Shown: piece after piece, positions 55,188 to 64,000 of the stretch
Layout of the letters: every line of letters begins with the position of its first letter
How positions within the stretch are numbered: the stretch's first letter is position 1
Assembly (NCBI RefSeq): GCF_004342425.1
Contig: NZ_SLWQ01000001.1
Coordinates: 393,899 to 457,898 of the forward strand
Length of the DNA stretch: 64,000 bases
Reading direction: 5' to 3'
Source of the DNA: Dokdonella fugitiva
GTDB lineage: Bacteria > Pseudomonadota > Gammaproteobacteria > Xanthomonadales > Rhodanobacteraceae
Notes under the pieces: model-generated
What the model was told of the DNA's origin: nothing
Database searches by the model: none
The model's input: the letters and a program-made list of their open reading frames with translations, nothing else
Program-made: the position numbers and the translations under genes

Positions 55188-57239
55188 ATGCTGTTCCATG
55201 AACACGGTTTGACGATCGCGCTGGCGTGCGCGGTGCTCGCGATCCTGTACGGCGGATGGTCGATCCGCTGGATCCTCGCCAAGCCTTCGGGCAACGAACG
55301 CATGCAGGCGATCGCGGGGGCGATCCAGGAAGGCGCGCGCGCCTACCTCAATCGCCAGTACCGCACGATCGCGCTGGTCGGCGTCGTGCTGCTCGTCGTG
55401 ATCGGTTTCGCACTCGATTGGCCGACGGCGATCGGCTTCGCCCTCGGTGCCATCCTGTCCGGCCTTACCGGCTACATCGGCATGAACATCTCGGTGCGAG
55501 CGAACGTACGCACGGCCGAAGCCGCGCGCAGCGGCATCCCGGCCGCGCTCGGCGTCGCGTTCCGCGGCGGCGCGATCACCGGCATGCTCGTCGTCGGCCT
55601 CGCCCTGCTCGGCGTCGCCGGCTACTACGTCACGCTCATGCACATGGGCCGGACCGAGGACCAGGCGCTGCATGCGCTCGTCGGCCTCGCGTTCGGCTCG
55701 TCGCTGATCTCGATCTTCGCGCGCCTCGGCGGCGGCATCTTCACCAAGGGCGCCGACGTCGGCGCCGACCTCGTCGGCAAGGTCGAGGCCGGCATTCCCG
55801 AAGACGACCCGCGCAACCCGGCGGTGATCGCCGACAACGTCGGCGACAACGTCGGCGACTGCGCCGGCATGGCCGCCGACCTGTTCGAGACCTACGCGGT
55901 CACCCTGATCGCGACGATGCTGCTCGGCGGCGTGATGGCGAAGGACGCCGGCGCGAATGCGGTGCTCTACCCTCTCGTGATCGGCGGCGTCTCGATCGTC
56001 GCCTCGATCATCGGCACGTTCTTCGTCAAGCACGGCGGCGGCAAGATCATGACCGCGCTGTACAAGGGCGTGATCGTCTCGGGCGTGCTCGCGCTGATCG
56101 CGTTCTATCCGGTCACCACGCAGCTGATGGCGACCTCGGCCTACGGCGCCATGAACGTGTTCGGCTGCGCGGTGATCGGCCTCGTCCTCACCGGCGCCAT
56201 GGTCGTCATCACCGAGTACTACACCGCGACCGAGTACGGCCCGGTGCGCCACGTCGCGAAGGCGTCGACGACGGGCCACGCGACCAACATCATCGCCGGC
56301 ATCGGCATCTCGATGAAGTCGACCGCGTGGCCGGTGATCGCGGTGTGCGCGGCGATCTGGGGCGCGTACCACCTCGCGGGCCTGTACGGCATCGCGATCT
56401 CGGCGACCGCGATGCTGTCGATGACCGGCATGATCGTCGCGCTCGACGCCTACGGCCCGATCACCGACAACGCGGGCGGCATCGCCGAGATGGCGGAGCT
56501 GCCGAAGGAAGTGCGCGCGGTCACCGACCCGCTCGATGCGGTCGGCAACACGACCAAGGCGGTCACCAAGGGCTACGCGATCGGCTCGGCCGGCCTCGCC
56601 GCGCTCGTGCTGTTCGCCGACTACACGCACAAGCTCGGCGTCGAGCATCCCGACCAGGTCTTCACGTTCGACATCTCCAACCACTACGTGATCATCGGCC
56701 TGCTCATCGGCGGCCTGATCCCGTACCTGTTCGGTGCAATGGCGATGGAAGCGGTCGGCCGCGCGGCCGGCGCGGTCGTCGAGGAGGTGCGCCGCCAGTT
56801 CCGCGACATCAAGGGGATCATGGACGGCACCGGCAAGCCGCAGTACGACAAGGCGGTGGACCTGCTGACCAAGGCCGCGATCAGGGAGATGATGCTGCCG
56901 TCGCTGCTGCCCGTGCTCGTGCCTATCATCGTCGCGTTCGGCTTCCGCTTCATCGGCGGGCCGATGGCCGGCGTGCAGGCACTCGGCGGCCTGCTGATCG
57001 GCACGATCGTCACGGGCCTGTTCGTCGCGATCTCGATGACGACCGGCGGCGGCGCGTGGGACAACGCGAAGAAGTACATCGAGGACGGCAACTTCGGCGG
57101 CAAGGGCTCGGATGCACACAAGGCCGCGGTCACCGGCGACACCGTCGGCGACCCGTACAAGGACACGGCCGGCCCGGCGGTCAACCCGCTCATCAAGATC
57201 ATCAACATCGTCGCACTGCTGCTCGTGCCGTTGCTGTAA
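55188..57239 (+). CDS. hppA: Proton-translocating membrane pyrophosphatase
   Basis: A 683-residue protein with about sixteen membrane helices. The PPi site has '[20 protein letters not shown]' (near residue 190) and '[20 protein letters not shown]', plus '[12 protein letters not shown]' and the C-terminal '[17 protein letters not shown]'. '[10 protein letters not shown]' carries Lys at the position that is Ala in K+-dependent forms, so this is the K+-independent H+ pump. It converts PPi energy into a proton gradient. It starts 230 bases after pfp; GGGAGGG precedes the ATG. Confidence 0.96.
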   Translation: MLFHEHGLTIALACAVLAILYGGWSIRWILAKPSGNERMQAIAGAIQEGARAYLNRQYRTIALVGVVLLVVIGFALDWPTAIGFALGAILSGLTGYIGMNISVRANVRTAEAARSGIPAALGVAFRGGAITGMLVVGLALLGVAGYYVTLMHMGRTEDQALHALVGLAFGSSLISIFARLGGGIFTKGADVGADLVGKVEAGIPEDDPRNPAVIADNVGDNVGDCAGMAADLFETYAVTLIATMLLGGVMAKDAGANAVLYPLVIGGVSIVASIIGTFFVKHGGGKIMTALYKGVIVSGVLALIAFYPVTTQLMATSAYGAMNVFGCAVIGLVLTGAMVVITEYYTATEYGPVRHVAKASTTGHATNIIAGIGISMKSTAWPVIAVCAAIWGAYHLAGLYGIAISATAMLSMTGMIVALDAYGPITDNAGGIAEMAELPKEVRAVTDPLDAVGNTTKAVTKGYAIGSAGLAALVLFADYTHKLGVEHPDQVFTFDISNHYVIIGLLIGGLIPYLFGAMAMEAVGRAAGAVVEEVRRQFRDIKGIMDGTGKPQYDKAVDLLTKAAIREMMLPSLLPVLVPIIVAFGFRFIGGPMAGVQALGGLLIGTIVTGLFVAISMTTGGGAWDNAKKYIEDGNFGGKGSDAHKAAVTGDTVGDPYKDTAGPAVNPLIKIINIVALLLVPLL

Positions 57240-57261
57240 CGGCCGCGCATGACGCGAATCG

Positions 57262-57291
57262 GAAGGCCGCCTTCGGGCGGCCTTCGTTTTT
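57262..57291 (+). terminator. Rho-independent terminator of hppA
   Basis: GAAGGCCGCC and GGCGGCCTTC form a perfect 10-bp stem around a TTCG tetraloop, followed by gttttt. It lies 22 bases after the hppA stop. Confidence 0.93.
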
Positions 57292-57299
57292 GGCTCGTC

Positions 57300-57738
57300 A
57301 TGCGGCGACGCGGCGCATCCTGAGCAAACACGCAAGGCAAGAACATCGTCATTCCGGCGCGAGCCGGAATCGAGCTGTCCGTGCCAGGCCGAAGGCTGCT
57401 GGGTCCCGGGACGACGACGGGATAGCTTCCCGCCTCCGCTCTTCCTCTCCCGCTGTTCCTGCTTCGCTGTTCCTCTACTGCTCTGCTCCACCGGGTCCCC
57501 GCGGCGCCGGCGGGCGGCGGGGCGCCCCTTTCTCTTGGTGCCTACTCCCTGGGCAAGCAAAGAGAGACACCCGCGCCACCTGTCAGCCAATCCCGCCATC
57601 GCCGGTCCACTGGAGCCGAGCGCCTGCCGTTCCGCGTCCGCGGTCCGGCCCCGGCGCATGACCTTGTTCTATGATGCGGCCGGGGCATGGGCGCGCCGCG
57701 CGCGATCGCGGTGCGCCCGGCGGGCCGAGGGGAAACGC
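57300..57738. repeat. Spacer with dispersed palindrome and composite repeat
   Basis: 57351..57370 is a palindrome (attccggcgcgagccggaat). From about 57475 the blocks 'gctctgctccaccgggtccc', 'gcgccggcgggcgg' and 'tttctcttggtgcctactcc', then 'gggcaagcaaagaga' repeat the order seen at 23806..23979. No gene is seen before 57739. Confidence 0.7.
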
Positions 57739-58398
57739 ATGCGTGCAGGATGGCTGGTGCTGGCCATGGTCGTGTCGGCTTCGTTGCGGGCCGCGGAACT
57801 GTCGGGCAGCGTCGTGCTCGTCTCGGAGGGACAGGCGCTGCGCAGCGAAGAGGCGGCCGACGCGGTCGTCTACTTCCGTCCGGCGCACCCGACCAAGGTC
57901 GCGCCCGCGGCGGCGCCGTACGTGATGGGCACGCAGCGCAAGCAGTTCATGCCGCGCATCCTGCCGATCACCGTCGGCAGCGCGGTACGCTTCCCGAATC
58001 GCGACCCGATCCTGCACAACGCGTTCTCGACCTCGCCCGCGAACACGTTCGACGTCGGCGTGTACGGCAACGGCGACGGCGAGACCGTCGCCTTCCCGCA
58101 AGCCGGCTACGTGCGCGTGTTCTGCAACGTGCACGCGTCGATGATCGGCCACATCCTCGTGCTCGACACGCCGTACTTCACGCGCCCCGACGCGAGCGGG
58201 GCATTCACCCTGAAGAACCTGCCCGCGGGCAGCGGCGACCTCGTCGTCTGGCACGACCGCGCGACGCCGTGGCACCAGAAGCTCGCCGCCGGCGGCAAGC
58301 CGCTCGCGATCCAGCTCGATCTCACGCAGAAGCGCGTGCCGCCGCACCTCAACAAGTTCGGCAAGCCATACGGAAGGGCCAGCGATGCCGGTTACTGA
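57739..58398 (+). CDS. Secreted cupredoxin-like protein with carboxypeptidase-regulatory-like domain
   Basis: A 219-residue protein from ATG 57739 behind GAGGGG, with a signal peptide (MRAGWLVLAMVVSASLRAAE). The cupredoxin domain has a type 1 copper site: His 93 in 'ILHNAFS', Cys 129 and His 132 in 'VFCNVHASM', and Met 135. The C-terminal part 'GAFTLKNLPAGSGDLVVWHD' is a regulatory beta-sandwich strand as in methylamine-utilisation-like proteins. Copper binding or electron transfer in the periplasm is inferred. Its stop overlaps the start of the sensor kinase by 14 bases, so the two are coupled. Confidence 0.85.
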   Translation: MRAGWLVLAMVVSASLRAAELSGSVVLVSEGQALRSEEAADAVVYFRPAHPTKVAPAAAPYVMGTQRKQFMPRILPITVGSAVRFPNRDPILHNAFSTSPANTFDVGVYGNGDGETVAFPQAGYVRVFCNVHASMIGHILVLDTPYFTRPDASGAFTLKNLPAGSGDLVVWHDRATPWHQKLAAGGKPLAIQLDLTQKRVPPHLNKFGKPYGRASDAGY

Positions 58399-61063
58399 GC
58401 ACTCCCCCGCGAAAGGTTTCACCCTGCCGCTCGCGCTGCGCTTCTTCCTCGCCACCGCGCTGCTGATCGCGCTCGCGCTCGGCGCCGCGGTGCTCGTCAC
58501 CTACACGCAGGGCCAGCGCATCGCCACCGACGCGCTCGACAAGGCGGTCGCGACGAGCGACGCGGTGCAGCGCGAGTTCGAGCAGCATCGCCTCGAGACC
58601 CTGCAATCGAATGCGCGCCTCGTCGCGTCCGATTCGGGCTTCGCGCGCTACATCGGCAGCGCCGCCGGCGGCGGCGCACTCCCCGGCGTCGAGGGTCAGA
58701 GCGGACCCGACCTCAGCTCGATGCACGACCTGCTGCTCGAGCGCCAGCGCGAGTTCGGCTTCGACCTCGGCATCCTGCTCGACGGCCAGGGCAACACGCT
58801 CGTTCGCAGTGATCGCAGCGAGTCCGTGCAGGAATCGCTCGCCGACGATCCGCTCGTCGCCGCGGCGCTGCACGACACGCCACCGTTCGCCGGCTACTGG
58901 CGCCAGCGCGACCGGCTCTACCAGGCCGCGATCATGCCGATCGTGCAGGACCGCGACCTGCTCGGCTACCTGCTCGTCGCGCAGGGCGTCGACGACGTGC
59001 TGGCGAAGAAGGTCGCGCAGGCGAGCGGCGCGCAGGTCGCGTTCCGCATTCCGGTCGGCGGCAAGGTCGCGCTCGCGGCGACTTCGCTCGACGCCGCCAA
59101 CGGCGCCGAACTCGCGCCGGCCATCGCCGCGCTCGATCCGTCGGTGCGATCGGCGCTCGACGATGGCCGCGCGGTCGAGCAGTTCCGCGTGCGCTTCGCC
59201 GGCCAGGACTGGATCGGCCGCGCCCGGCCGATGGGCACCGCCGCGGACGGCAAGCTCGGCAGCGTGCTCGTGCTCGCCTCGGCCGACCGCTTCGTCTCGG
59301 GTTATCGCGCGATCCTCAACTGGGTCGCGCTCGCCGGCATCGCCTCGATGATCGCCGCGCTGCTGCTCTCGCTGCTGCTCTCGCGCGGCATCCTCAGTCC
59401 GGTGCGGCGCATGGCACAGGCGGCGGAGGAAGCCGCCGCGGGCAACTACCAGGCGCGCATCGGCAGCGGCGGCAACGACGACCTCGGCCGCCTGTCGCAT
59501 GCGTTCGACACGCTGCTGTCCGAGCTGCGCGAGAAGAGCGACATGGAAGGCTACGTCGGCCATCTCGCGCGCTTCCTGCCCGAGCCTGCCGCGGAGGTCG
59601 TGGCGGACGCGGCGACACGCCGCCGTACCACGCCGGATGCGCTGCCGCGACGCGCACCCGCGACCTTGCTCGGCGTCGAGTTCCGCCACCTGCTCGCCGA
59701 CCGCGGCGACACGACGCCGGCGCAGGCCATCGCCGACCTCGGCGCGCTGCAGGCGCGCCTCGACGACATCGCGCACGCGCATGCGGCCGAACTGCATGTC
59801 GCCGAAGGCGCGCGCTGGCTGTTCGCGTTCGACGGCGAGGACGCGCACCGGCGCGCCCTCGCGTGCTGGGGGGCACTGCTCGATGCGTCGGGCGCGCAGC
59901 ACCAGCCGGCGCCTGCGGGCAGCATCGTCGACGGCGACCTGCTGCACGGCGGCGATGCGCTGCTCGGCATGCCGCAGGCGCAGGTGCACCGCCTGCTCTG
60001 CGATGCTGCTCCGGGCCAGTTGCTGACGCTCGGTGCGTTCGGCGAGGCGCTCGCGCGCGAATACGGCGCGACCGCCGTGCACGCGGTCACCGGCGCGTAC
60101 AGCGCCAAGCCGCGTGCGGCCGTGCTCGCCGACGTCTGGCAGCGCGCGGCAAGCGAAGTGCCGGCGGATCGCACGGTCCTGCAGGCCGACGCGCGGCGCG
60201 CGCCGCCGCCGTCGCCCGGCGCGAAGACCACGCTCGGCATCGTCCCGGGCGCCGTGCTGGGCAATCGCTACCGCATCATCTCGGTGCTCGGCGAAGGCGG
60301 CATGGGCGTCGTCTACAAGGCGAACGACCTCGAACTCGACGACCTCGTCGCGCTGAAGATGGTCAAGCCGGGCGCGCTCACCGACGGCACCCAGCTCGAG
60401 CGCCTCAAGGACGAGATCAAGCTCGCCCGGCGCATCACCCATCCGAACGTGCTGCGCACGTTCGACTTCGGCGAGATCGGCGGCTTGCCGTACATCTCGA
60501 TGGAGTACGTGCGCGGCCTCACCCTGCGCTACCTGCTGCGCGACGCCAAGCGCGTGCCGTACACGGCCGGCCTGCGCATCGCGCGCCAGCTCGCGGCCGG
60601 CCTCGGCGCAGCGCATGCGGTCGGCGTCCTGCACCGCGACATCAAGCCGGAAAACCTCATCCTCGAGGCGAACGCGAATGCCAAGCTCATGGACTTCGGC
60701 ATCGCCCGGCCGACCGCACGCGTGCAGCCCGGCCACACCGAACCCGGCACCTTCCTCGGCACGCCGAATTACTGCGCGCCAGAGCAGCTCGCCGGCGGCA
60801 ACGTCGACGAGCGCGCCGACATCTGGTCGTGCGGCGTGCTCATGACCGAGATGTTCTGCGGCGGCCTGCCGTTCTCCGGCAAGTCGACGATGGACATCTA
60901 CATGGCGCAGATGCAGCAGGAGCCGACGCGACCGTCGGCGCTCTGGCCCGAGGTGCCCCCGGATCTGGAAAGGGTGATCCTCCGCTGCCTCCAGCGCGTG
61001 CCGGACGACCGCTACGCCTCCGCGGCCGAGCTCGCCGCCGACCTCGCCGGACTGAGGGTCTGA
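58385..61063 (+). CDS. Membrane sensor / HAMP / degenerate cyclase-like domain / Ser-Thr protein kinase
   Basis: An 892-residue fusion. Residues 18-40 and 311-333 are membrane segments enclosing a large extracytoplasmic sensor of about 270 residues. HAMP follows at about 334-390. Residues about 425-560 resemble a class III nucleotide cyclase homology domain, with the catalytic metal Asp pair and the 'GDxVN' pattern not visible, so it is probably degenerate. The kinase domain is C-terminal (628-890): GEGGMGVVY 636-644, Lys 658, HRDIKPEN 750-757 and DFG 770-772, all intact. Ser/Thr kinases usually carry the kinase at the N-terminus with one membrane segment, so a two-component-like input on a Hanks kinase is unusual. 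It lies in an apparent operon with the cupredoxin and the outer-membrane barrel. Confidence 0.88.
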   Translation: MPVTEHSPAKGFTLPLALRFFLATALLIALALGAAVLVTYTQGQRIATDALDKAVATSDAVQREFEQHRLETLQSNARLVASDSGFARYIGSAAGGGALPGVEGQSGPDLSSMHDLLLERQREFGFDLGILLDGQGNTLVRSDRSESVQESLADDPLVAAALHDTPPFAGYWRQRDRLYQAAIMPIVQDRDLLGYLLVAQGVDDVLAKKVAQASGAQVAFRIPVGGKVALAATSLDAANGAELAPAIAALDPSVRSALDDGRAVEQFRVRFAGQDWIGRARPMGTAADGKLGSVLVLASADRFVSGYRAILNWVALAGIASMIAALLLSLLLSRGILSPVRRMAQAAEEAAAGNYQARIGSGGNDDLGRLSHAFDTLLSELREKSDMEGYVGHLARFLPEPAAEVVADAATRRRTTPDALPRRAPATLLGVEFRHLLADRGDTTPAQAIADLGALQARLDDIAHAHAAELHVAEGARWLFAFDGEDAHRRALACWGALLDASGAQHQPAPAGSIVDGDLLHGGDALLGMPQAQVHRLLCDAAPGQLLTLGAFGEALAREYGATAVHAVTGAYSAKPRAAVLADVWQRAASEVPADRTVLQADARRAPPPSPGAKTTLGIVPGAVLGNRYRIISVLGEGGMGVVYKANDLELDDLVALKMVKPGALTDGTQLERLKDEIKLARRITHPNVLRTFDFGEIGGLPYISMEYVRGLTLRYLLRDAKRVPYTAGLRIARQLAAGLGAAHAVGVLHRDIKPENLILEANANAKLMDFGIARPTARVQPGHTEPGTFLGTPNYCAPEQLAGGNVDERADIWSCGVLMTEMFCGGLPFSGKSTMDIYMAQMQQEPTRPSALWPEVPPDLERVILRCLQRVPDDRYASAAELAADLAGLRV

Positions 61064-61065
61064 GC

Positions 61066-62169
61066 ATGCGCCGCCTCGCCCTGCTGTGCCGCCTCGCCCT
61101 GCTCGCCGCACCCGGCGCCGTCGCCGCGCAGGTGACCGACGACCCGCTGTTGCAGGCGCCCGAGGACGCGCCGGCCGGCTCGACGCTCGCCTGGTCCGGT
61201 GACGCGACCGTGCGCTACGAACATACCCGCGGCATCCCGGGCGCGCGGCCGAGTCCGACGCTCGAGCGCGTGCGCGGACGCGTGCGTCCCGGCCTCGCCT
61301 GGACGCCACGCGCCGAGCTCGAAATCGGTGGGGCGCTGAAGTTCGCGCTCGGCTCTGATGCCAACCGCGACAACCGCATCAACAACGACAACGAGCGCAG
61401 CGACGGCGCCGGCCTCGACCAGTTGTTCGTGCGCTGGCACGCGGGCGAATCGACCGCGCTGCTGTTCGGCAAGACGCCACTGCCGCTCGAACTGTCACCG
61501 CTCGTCTGGGACCGCGACCTGCGGCCTGCGGGCGTCAGCATCGATCATTCGATCGCGCTCGGCGACTACGATCGCCTGCAACTCGTCGCCGGCGTGTTCG
61601 CAGGCGAGCACCTGTACGGCGACGATTCGCGCATCGGCGCGCTGCAACTCGCCTGGCGCTGGCACGAGGGCGCGCCGGGCAATGCCGCGGTGATGCTCTC
61701 GCTGATCGACTTCAACGACATCCACCGGCTCGCGATCAACGGGCTCGGCCGCACCAACCTGCGCACGGCGAACGGCTTCACGAGCGATTTCCGCCTGCTC
61801 GACCTGCAGCTCGTCGGCCGGCACGCATTCGGCGGCTGGCCGTTCGAGGCGCGCATCGACCTCGTGCGCAATCTCGGCGCCGACGACGATGCCGACGGAG
61901 CGCGCCTGAGCCTCGTCGCCGGCGATCGCCGCCGCGCGCGCGGATGGGAACTCGGCTTCGCCTGGCAGCGCCAGCAGCGCGATGCCGTGCTCGCCGCGTT
62001 CAGCGAGGACGACTGGTGGTTCCACAGCTTCGCGCACGGCGCGATGCCATGGATCGGCTATGGCCTCACCGATCGACTCAGCCTGCGCCTCGCCGGCTTC
62101 CGCGAACAGCGCGACGGCCTTGCCGACCACACGCGACGCGTGCTGTTCGACCTCGAAGCCCGCTGGTAG
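61066..62169 (+). CDS. Predicted outer-membrane beta-barrel (porin-like) protein
   Basis: A 367-residue protein starting two bases after the kinase stop with a signal peptide (MRRLALLCRLALLAAPGAVA). The mature part alternates hydrophobic and polar residues with acidic loops ('FALGSDANRDNRINNDNERS' type loops) and ends in aromatic 'FDLEARW', the usual BamA-recognised last strand. It resembles porins of the alginate-export/phosphate-selective type. The likely role is uptake or sensing at the outer membrane with the sensor kinase; the substrate is unknown. Confidence 0.75.
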   Translation: MRRLALLCRLALLAAPGAVAAQVTDDPLLQAPEDAPAGSTLAWSGDATVRYEHTRGIPGARPSPTLERVRGRVRPGLAWTPRAELEIGGALKFALGSDANRDNRINNDNERSDGAGLDQLFVRWHAGESTALLFGKTPLPLELSPLVWDRDLRPAGVSIDHSIALGDYDRLQLVAGVFAGEHLYGDDSRIGALQLAWRWHEGAPGNAAVMLSLIDFNDIHRLAINGLGRTNLRTANGFTSDFRLLDLQLVGRHAFGGWPFEARIDLVRNLGADDDADGARLSLVAGDRRRARGWELGFAWQRQQRDAVLAAFSEDDWWFHSFAHGAMPWIGYGLTDRLSLRLAGFREQRDGLADHTRRVLFDLEARW

Positions 62170-62196
62170 ACGGCGCGCCGAAGATGGCGGGCACGC

Positions 62197-62631
62197 TCAG
62201 GCGAGGCGCCCACGCAGCACGCCGACGGTGAGGAACAGGGCCGCGAGCGAAAGCACGGTCATCTGCACCGGCATCGGGTCGAGCAGGGCCAGCAGGCCCA
62301 CGCCCGCGAACAACACGATCGCGGTCGCCGTCGCGAGCGGTCGCAGGCGCGACGCGTCGAGGTGCTTGCCCATCCACCACAGCAGCGTGCCGCACAGCAT
62401 GAGCAGGAGCGCGAAGCACACGCTGTAGCCGCACAACATCGTCCACGCATCGATGCCCCAGCGCGGCAGGATCGGGTACGCGCGCATCGCCTGCATCAGC
62501 GCGCGGCGCGGTGCGTCGAACGAAGCGACGTCGACGAAGGCGCGGTAGTGCACGGTCGCATGCACGCCACTGGCGATGAGCAACACGGCGGCGGCGCCGC
62601 GTACGCCGGAACGCAGGGAGGATTCGGACAT
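62197..62631 (-). CDS. Small integral membrane protein of unknown function
   Basis: A 144-residue protein with four predicted helices ('GAAAVLLIASGVHATVHY', 'ALLLMLCGTLLWWMG', 'ATAIVLFAGVGLLALLDP', 'MTVLSLAALFLTVGVL'). ATG 62631 is chosen since GGAG lies nine bases upstream; the ATG at 62640 touches that site. The family (LIC_13387-like, four-helix) has no known role. It is convergent with the barrel gene. Confidence 0.65.
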   Translation of the reverse strand: MSESSLRSGVRGAAAVLLIASGVHATVHYRAFVDVASFDAPRRALMQAMRAYPILPRWGIDAWTMLCGYSVCFALLLMLCGTLLWWMGKHLDASRLRPLATATAIVLFAGVGLLALLDPMPVQMTVLSLAALFLTVGVLRGRLA

Positions 62632-62888
62632 GGGCGTCATCTCCGGGGGTGTCCGATGTTTGGACAGTCGGCCGTGTGGACGCAAGCAGGCGGAGGATCG
62701 CGCGATTCGAGCGGAAGCCCGCCGAGGCGAGCGTAGCACGGGCCGCCGCGGCGCCGGTGGAAGACACGCGCATCAGGCGCAGCATCGGGATGGAGTCCCG
62801 CTTTCGCAGGAAGGACGGCATGTGGCCGGCCAAGGCGGCACACCCCGCTCGAGGCGGTGCGCGGTGCGGCGTTGACCGGCCCCGCGCG
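62632..62888. other. Spacer upstream of the four-helix membrane gene
   Basis: About 260 bases with no gene. A diverged REP-like palindrome (gtcccgctttcgcaggaa) lies near 62796..62814. The terminator of the repeat protein follows at 62889. Confidence 0.5.
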
Positions 62889-62915
62889 AAAAAAAGACCC
62901 CGCCGAAGCGGGGTC
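62889..62915 (-). terminator. Rho-independent terminator of the repeat-rich secreted protein gene
   Basis: On the minus strand GACCCCGC and GCGGGGTC form an 8-bp stem with a ttcg loop, followed by seven T. It lies 22 bases after the stop at 62938. Confidence 0.93.
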
Positions 62916-62937
62916 GAAGGACGCAAGCCGGCGGATA

Positions 62938-64000
62938 TCAGAGCCGGCAGAGATCGAAATCGTCGGCGAACACGAGTTGGCTGCCGGTGTTGGTCACGCT
63001 GAACGTGGCGCTCGTCCCGCTCAGTGCGCCACTCGCCGCGCCTATCGTCCGGCTCGCGCTCAGCGTGTAGAAGCGCTGGCTCGCGTTCGCCGGGAACGAG
63101 GCGACGCCGTTGCTCACCGTGGCCTGGCCGAGCACGATCGATCCACCGCAGGCGCTCGTCGACAGCGTGATCTGCGAGGTGGAGTCGGTCGCGATGACGT
63201 TGTCGGACGCATCGACGATCGCGACCTGCACGGCACCCAGGCGGTCACCGCGCGGGACGTCGGCGGGCTGCTGCAGGAACTTGATGTGGTCGGGCGGATT
63301 GGCGGCAAAGCTCGCCACGACCGTGCAGTTGCCCGTGATCGGTCCCGTCGTGTAGCTGGTGCCCACGAGCGTACCCGCGGCACAGGTACCGCCGACCGGC
63401 GTCACGACGTGGTAGCCCGTGGCCGGCGTCAGCGTGAAGCTCGTCGTCGCGCCGTGGTTCACCGTCTGCGCCGTCGACGGGCTGATCGTGCCATTGCCAC
63501 CACTCACGCTCGGCGTCACCACGTGCGTGTCGATCGCGAAGCTCGCGATGACGGTACAGTCCGCATTCACTGCGTTCGTCGTGTAGGTGTTGCCCACGAG
63601 CGAACCGCCGCAGGTGCCGGCCACGTTGACGACATGGAAGTTCGCCGACGGCGCCAGGGTGAAGGCGATGGTCGCGCCGTGGTTCACCGTCTGCGCCGTC
63701 GACGGGCTGATCGTGCCGTTGCCACCCGACACGCTCGGCGTCACCGTGTGCGTGTCGATCGCGAAGCTCGCGATGACCGTGCAGTCCGCGTTCACCGCGT
63801 TCGTCGTGTAGGTGTTGCCCACGAGCGAACCGCCGCAGGTGCCCGCGACATTGGCGACGTGGTAGTTGGTGGCCGGCGTCAACGTGAATGCGATGGTCGA
63901 ACCGTGGTTCACCGTCTGCGCCGTCGACGGGCTGATCGTGCCGTTGCCACCCGACACGCTCGGCGTCACCGTGTGCGTGTCGATCGCGAAGCTCGCGATA
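62938..64000 (-). CDS. Large secreted protein with InlB-type repeats, C-terminal part (partial)
   Basis: The frame enters from the window edge and stops at 62938; 354 codons are visible. It has near-identical 75-residue units with 'VSGGNGTISPSTAQTVNHG' and 'GTCGGSLVGNTYTTNAVNAD' with 'CTVIASFAIDTH', the divergent InlB B-repeat of extracellular proteins. The DNA period is exactly 225 bases (same phrase at 63531, 63756, 63981). The third unit from the end is more diverged, followed by an Ig-like domain ('DHIKFLQQPADVPRGD') and the tail 'QLVFADDFDLCRL'. The start and signal peptide lie outside the window. An adhesive or surface role is inferred. Confidence 0.85.
   Translation of the reverse strand, partial: IASFAIDTHTVTPSVSGGNGTISPSTAQTVNHGSTIAFTLTPATNYHVANVAGTCGGSLVGNTYTTNAVNADCTVIASFAIDTHTVTPSVSGGNGTISPSTAQTVNHGATIAFTLAPSANFHVVNVAGTCGGSLVGNTYTTNAVNADCTVIASFAIDTHVVTPSVSGGNGTISPSTAQTVNHGATTSFTLTPATGYHVVTPVGGTCAAGTLVGTSYTTGPITGNCTVVASFAANPPDHIKFLQQPADVPRGDRLGAVQVAIVDASDNVIATDSTSQITLSTSACGGSIVLGQATVSNGVASFPANASQRFYTLSASRTIGAASGALSGTSATFSVTNTGSQLVFADDFDLCRL

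Overview
The window is a high-GC chromosomal segment of a gammaproteobacterium, most likely a member of the Lysobacterales/Xanthomonadales (Rhodanobacteraceae or Dokdonella-like). That placement is an inference from a split class II ribonucleotide reductase (NrdJa and NrdJb), a short adenylate kinase, a PPi-dependent phosphofructokinase next to a proton-pumping pyrophosphatase, the order mreBCD-mrdA-rodA-mltB-rlpA-dacC-ybeD-lipB-lipA, secreted proteins ending in an 'IFxDGF'-like tail, and several families of dispersed palindromes typical of this order. I found no rRNA, tRNA, CRISPR array or complete insertion sequence.

Layout. 1-6.6 kb: a secreted beta-helix protein cut by the window edge, a frameshifted lipoprotein, a Ser/Thr kinase with TPRs paired with an ECF sigma factor, and a second secreted beta-helix protein. 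6.9-11.7 kb: an accessory region with a frameshifted DUF11-like secreted protein, three copies or fragments of a thioredoxin gene bounded by a 39-bp repeat, two unknown genes, and a visibly AT-richer OLD-type ATPase/TOPRIM gene. 11.8-16.5 kb: nrdJb and nrdJa with two histone H1-like genes between them, and two NrdR-box-like sites upstream of nrdJa. 16.9-22.1 kb: a Deg-type protease, a phosphate-binding-like protein, a HAD phosphatase and an M17 aminopeptidase. 22.2-26.5 kb: a ClC antiporter and a tail-specific protease, with a repeat-filled spacer between them.

26.6-40.5 kb is one long minus-strand block for lipoate synthesis and cell elongation: MreB/C/D, PBP2 and RodA build the lateral wall, MltB and RlpA cut glycan strands, DacC trims peptides, and YbeD, LipB and LipA follow. 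A multiply frameshifted gene sits between ybeD and lipB. 40.9-49 kb holds a PfkB kinase, a DUF192 protein, a Stealth sugar-phosphate transferase, a polytopic membrane protein, rubredoxin, thiE, hemL, a secreted helical protein and a SufR-like regulator. 48.9-53.5 kb (minus) holds an oxygenase, a glyoxalase, a Lon-N-domain protein, mpl, a membrane protein and adk. 53.7-57.2 kb carries pfp and hppA.

57.7-62.2 kb is the most unusual unit: a secreted cupredoxin, a membrane sensor-HAMP-degenerate cyclase-like-Ser/Thr kinase fusion and a predicted outer-membrane barrel, apparently one operon. The window ends inside a large secreted protein built of near-identical 75-residue repeats. Most housekeeping genes are intact, while at least four accessory genes carry frameshifts or nonsense codons.
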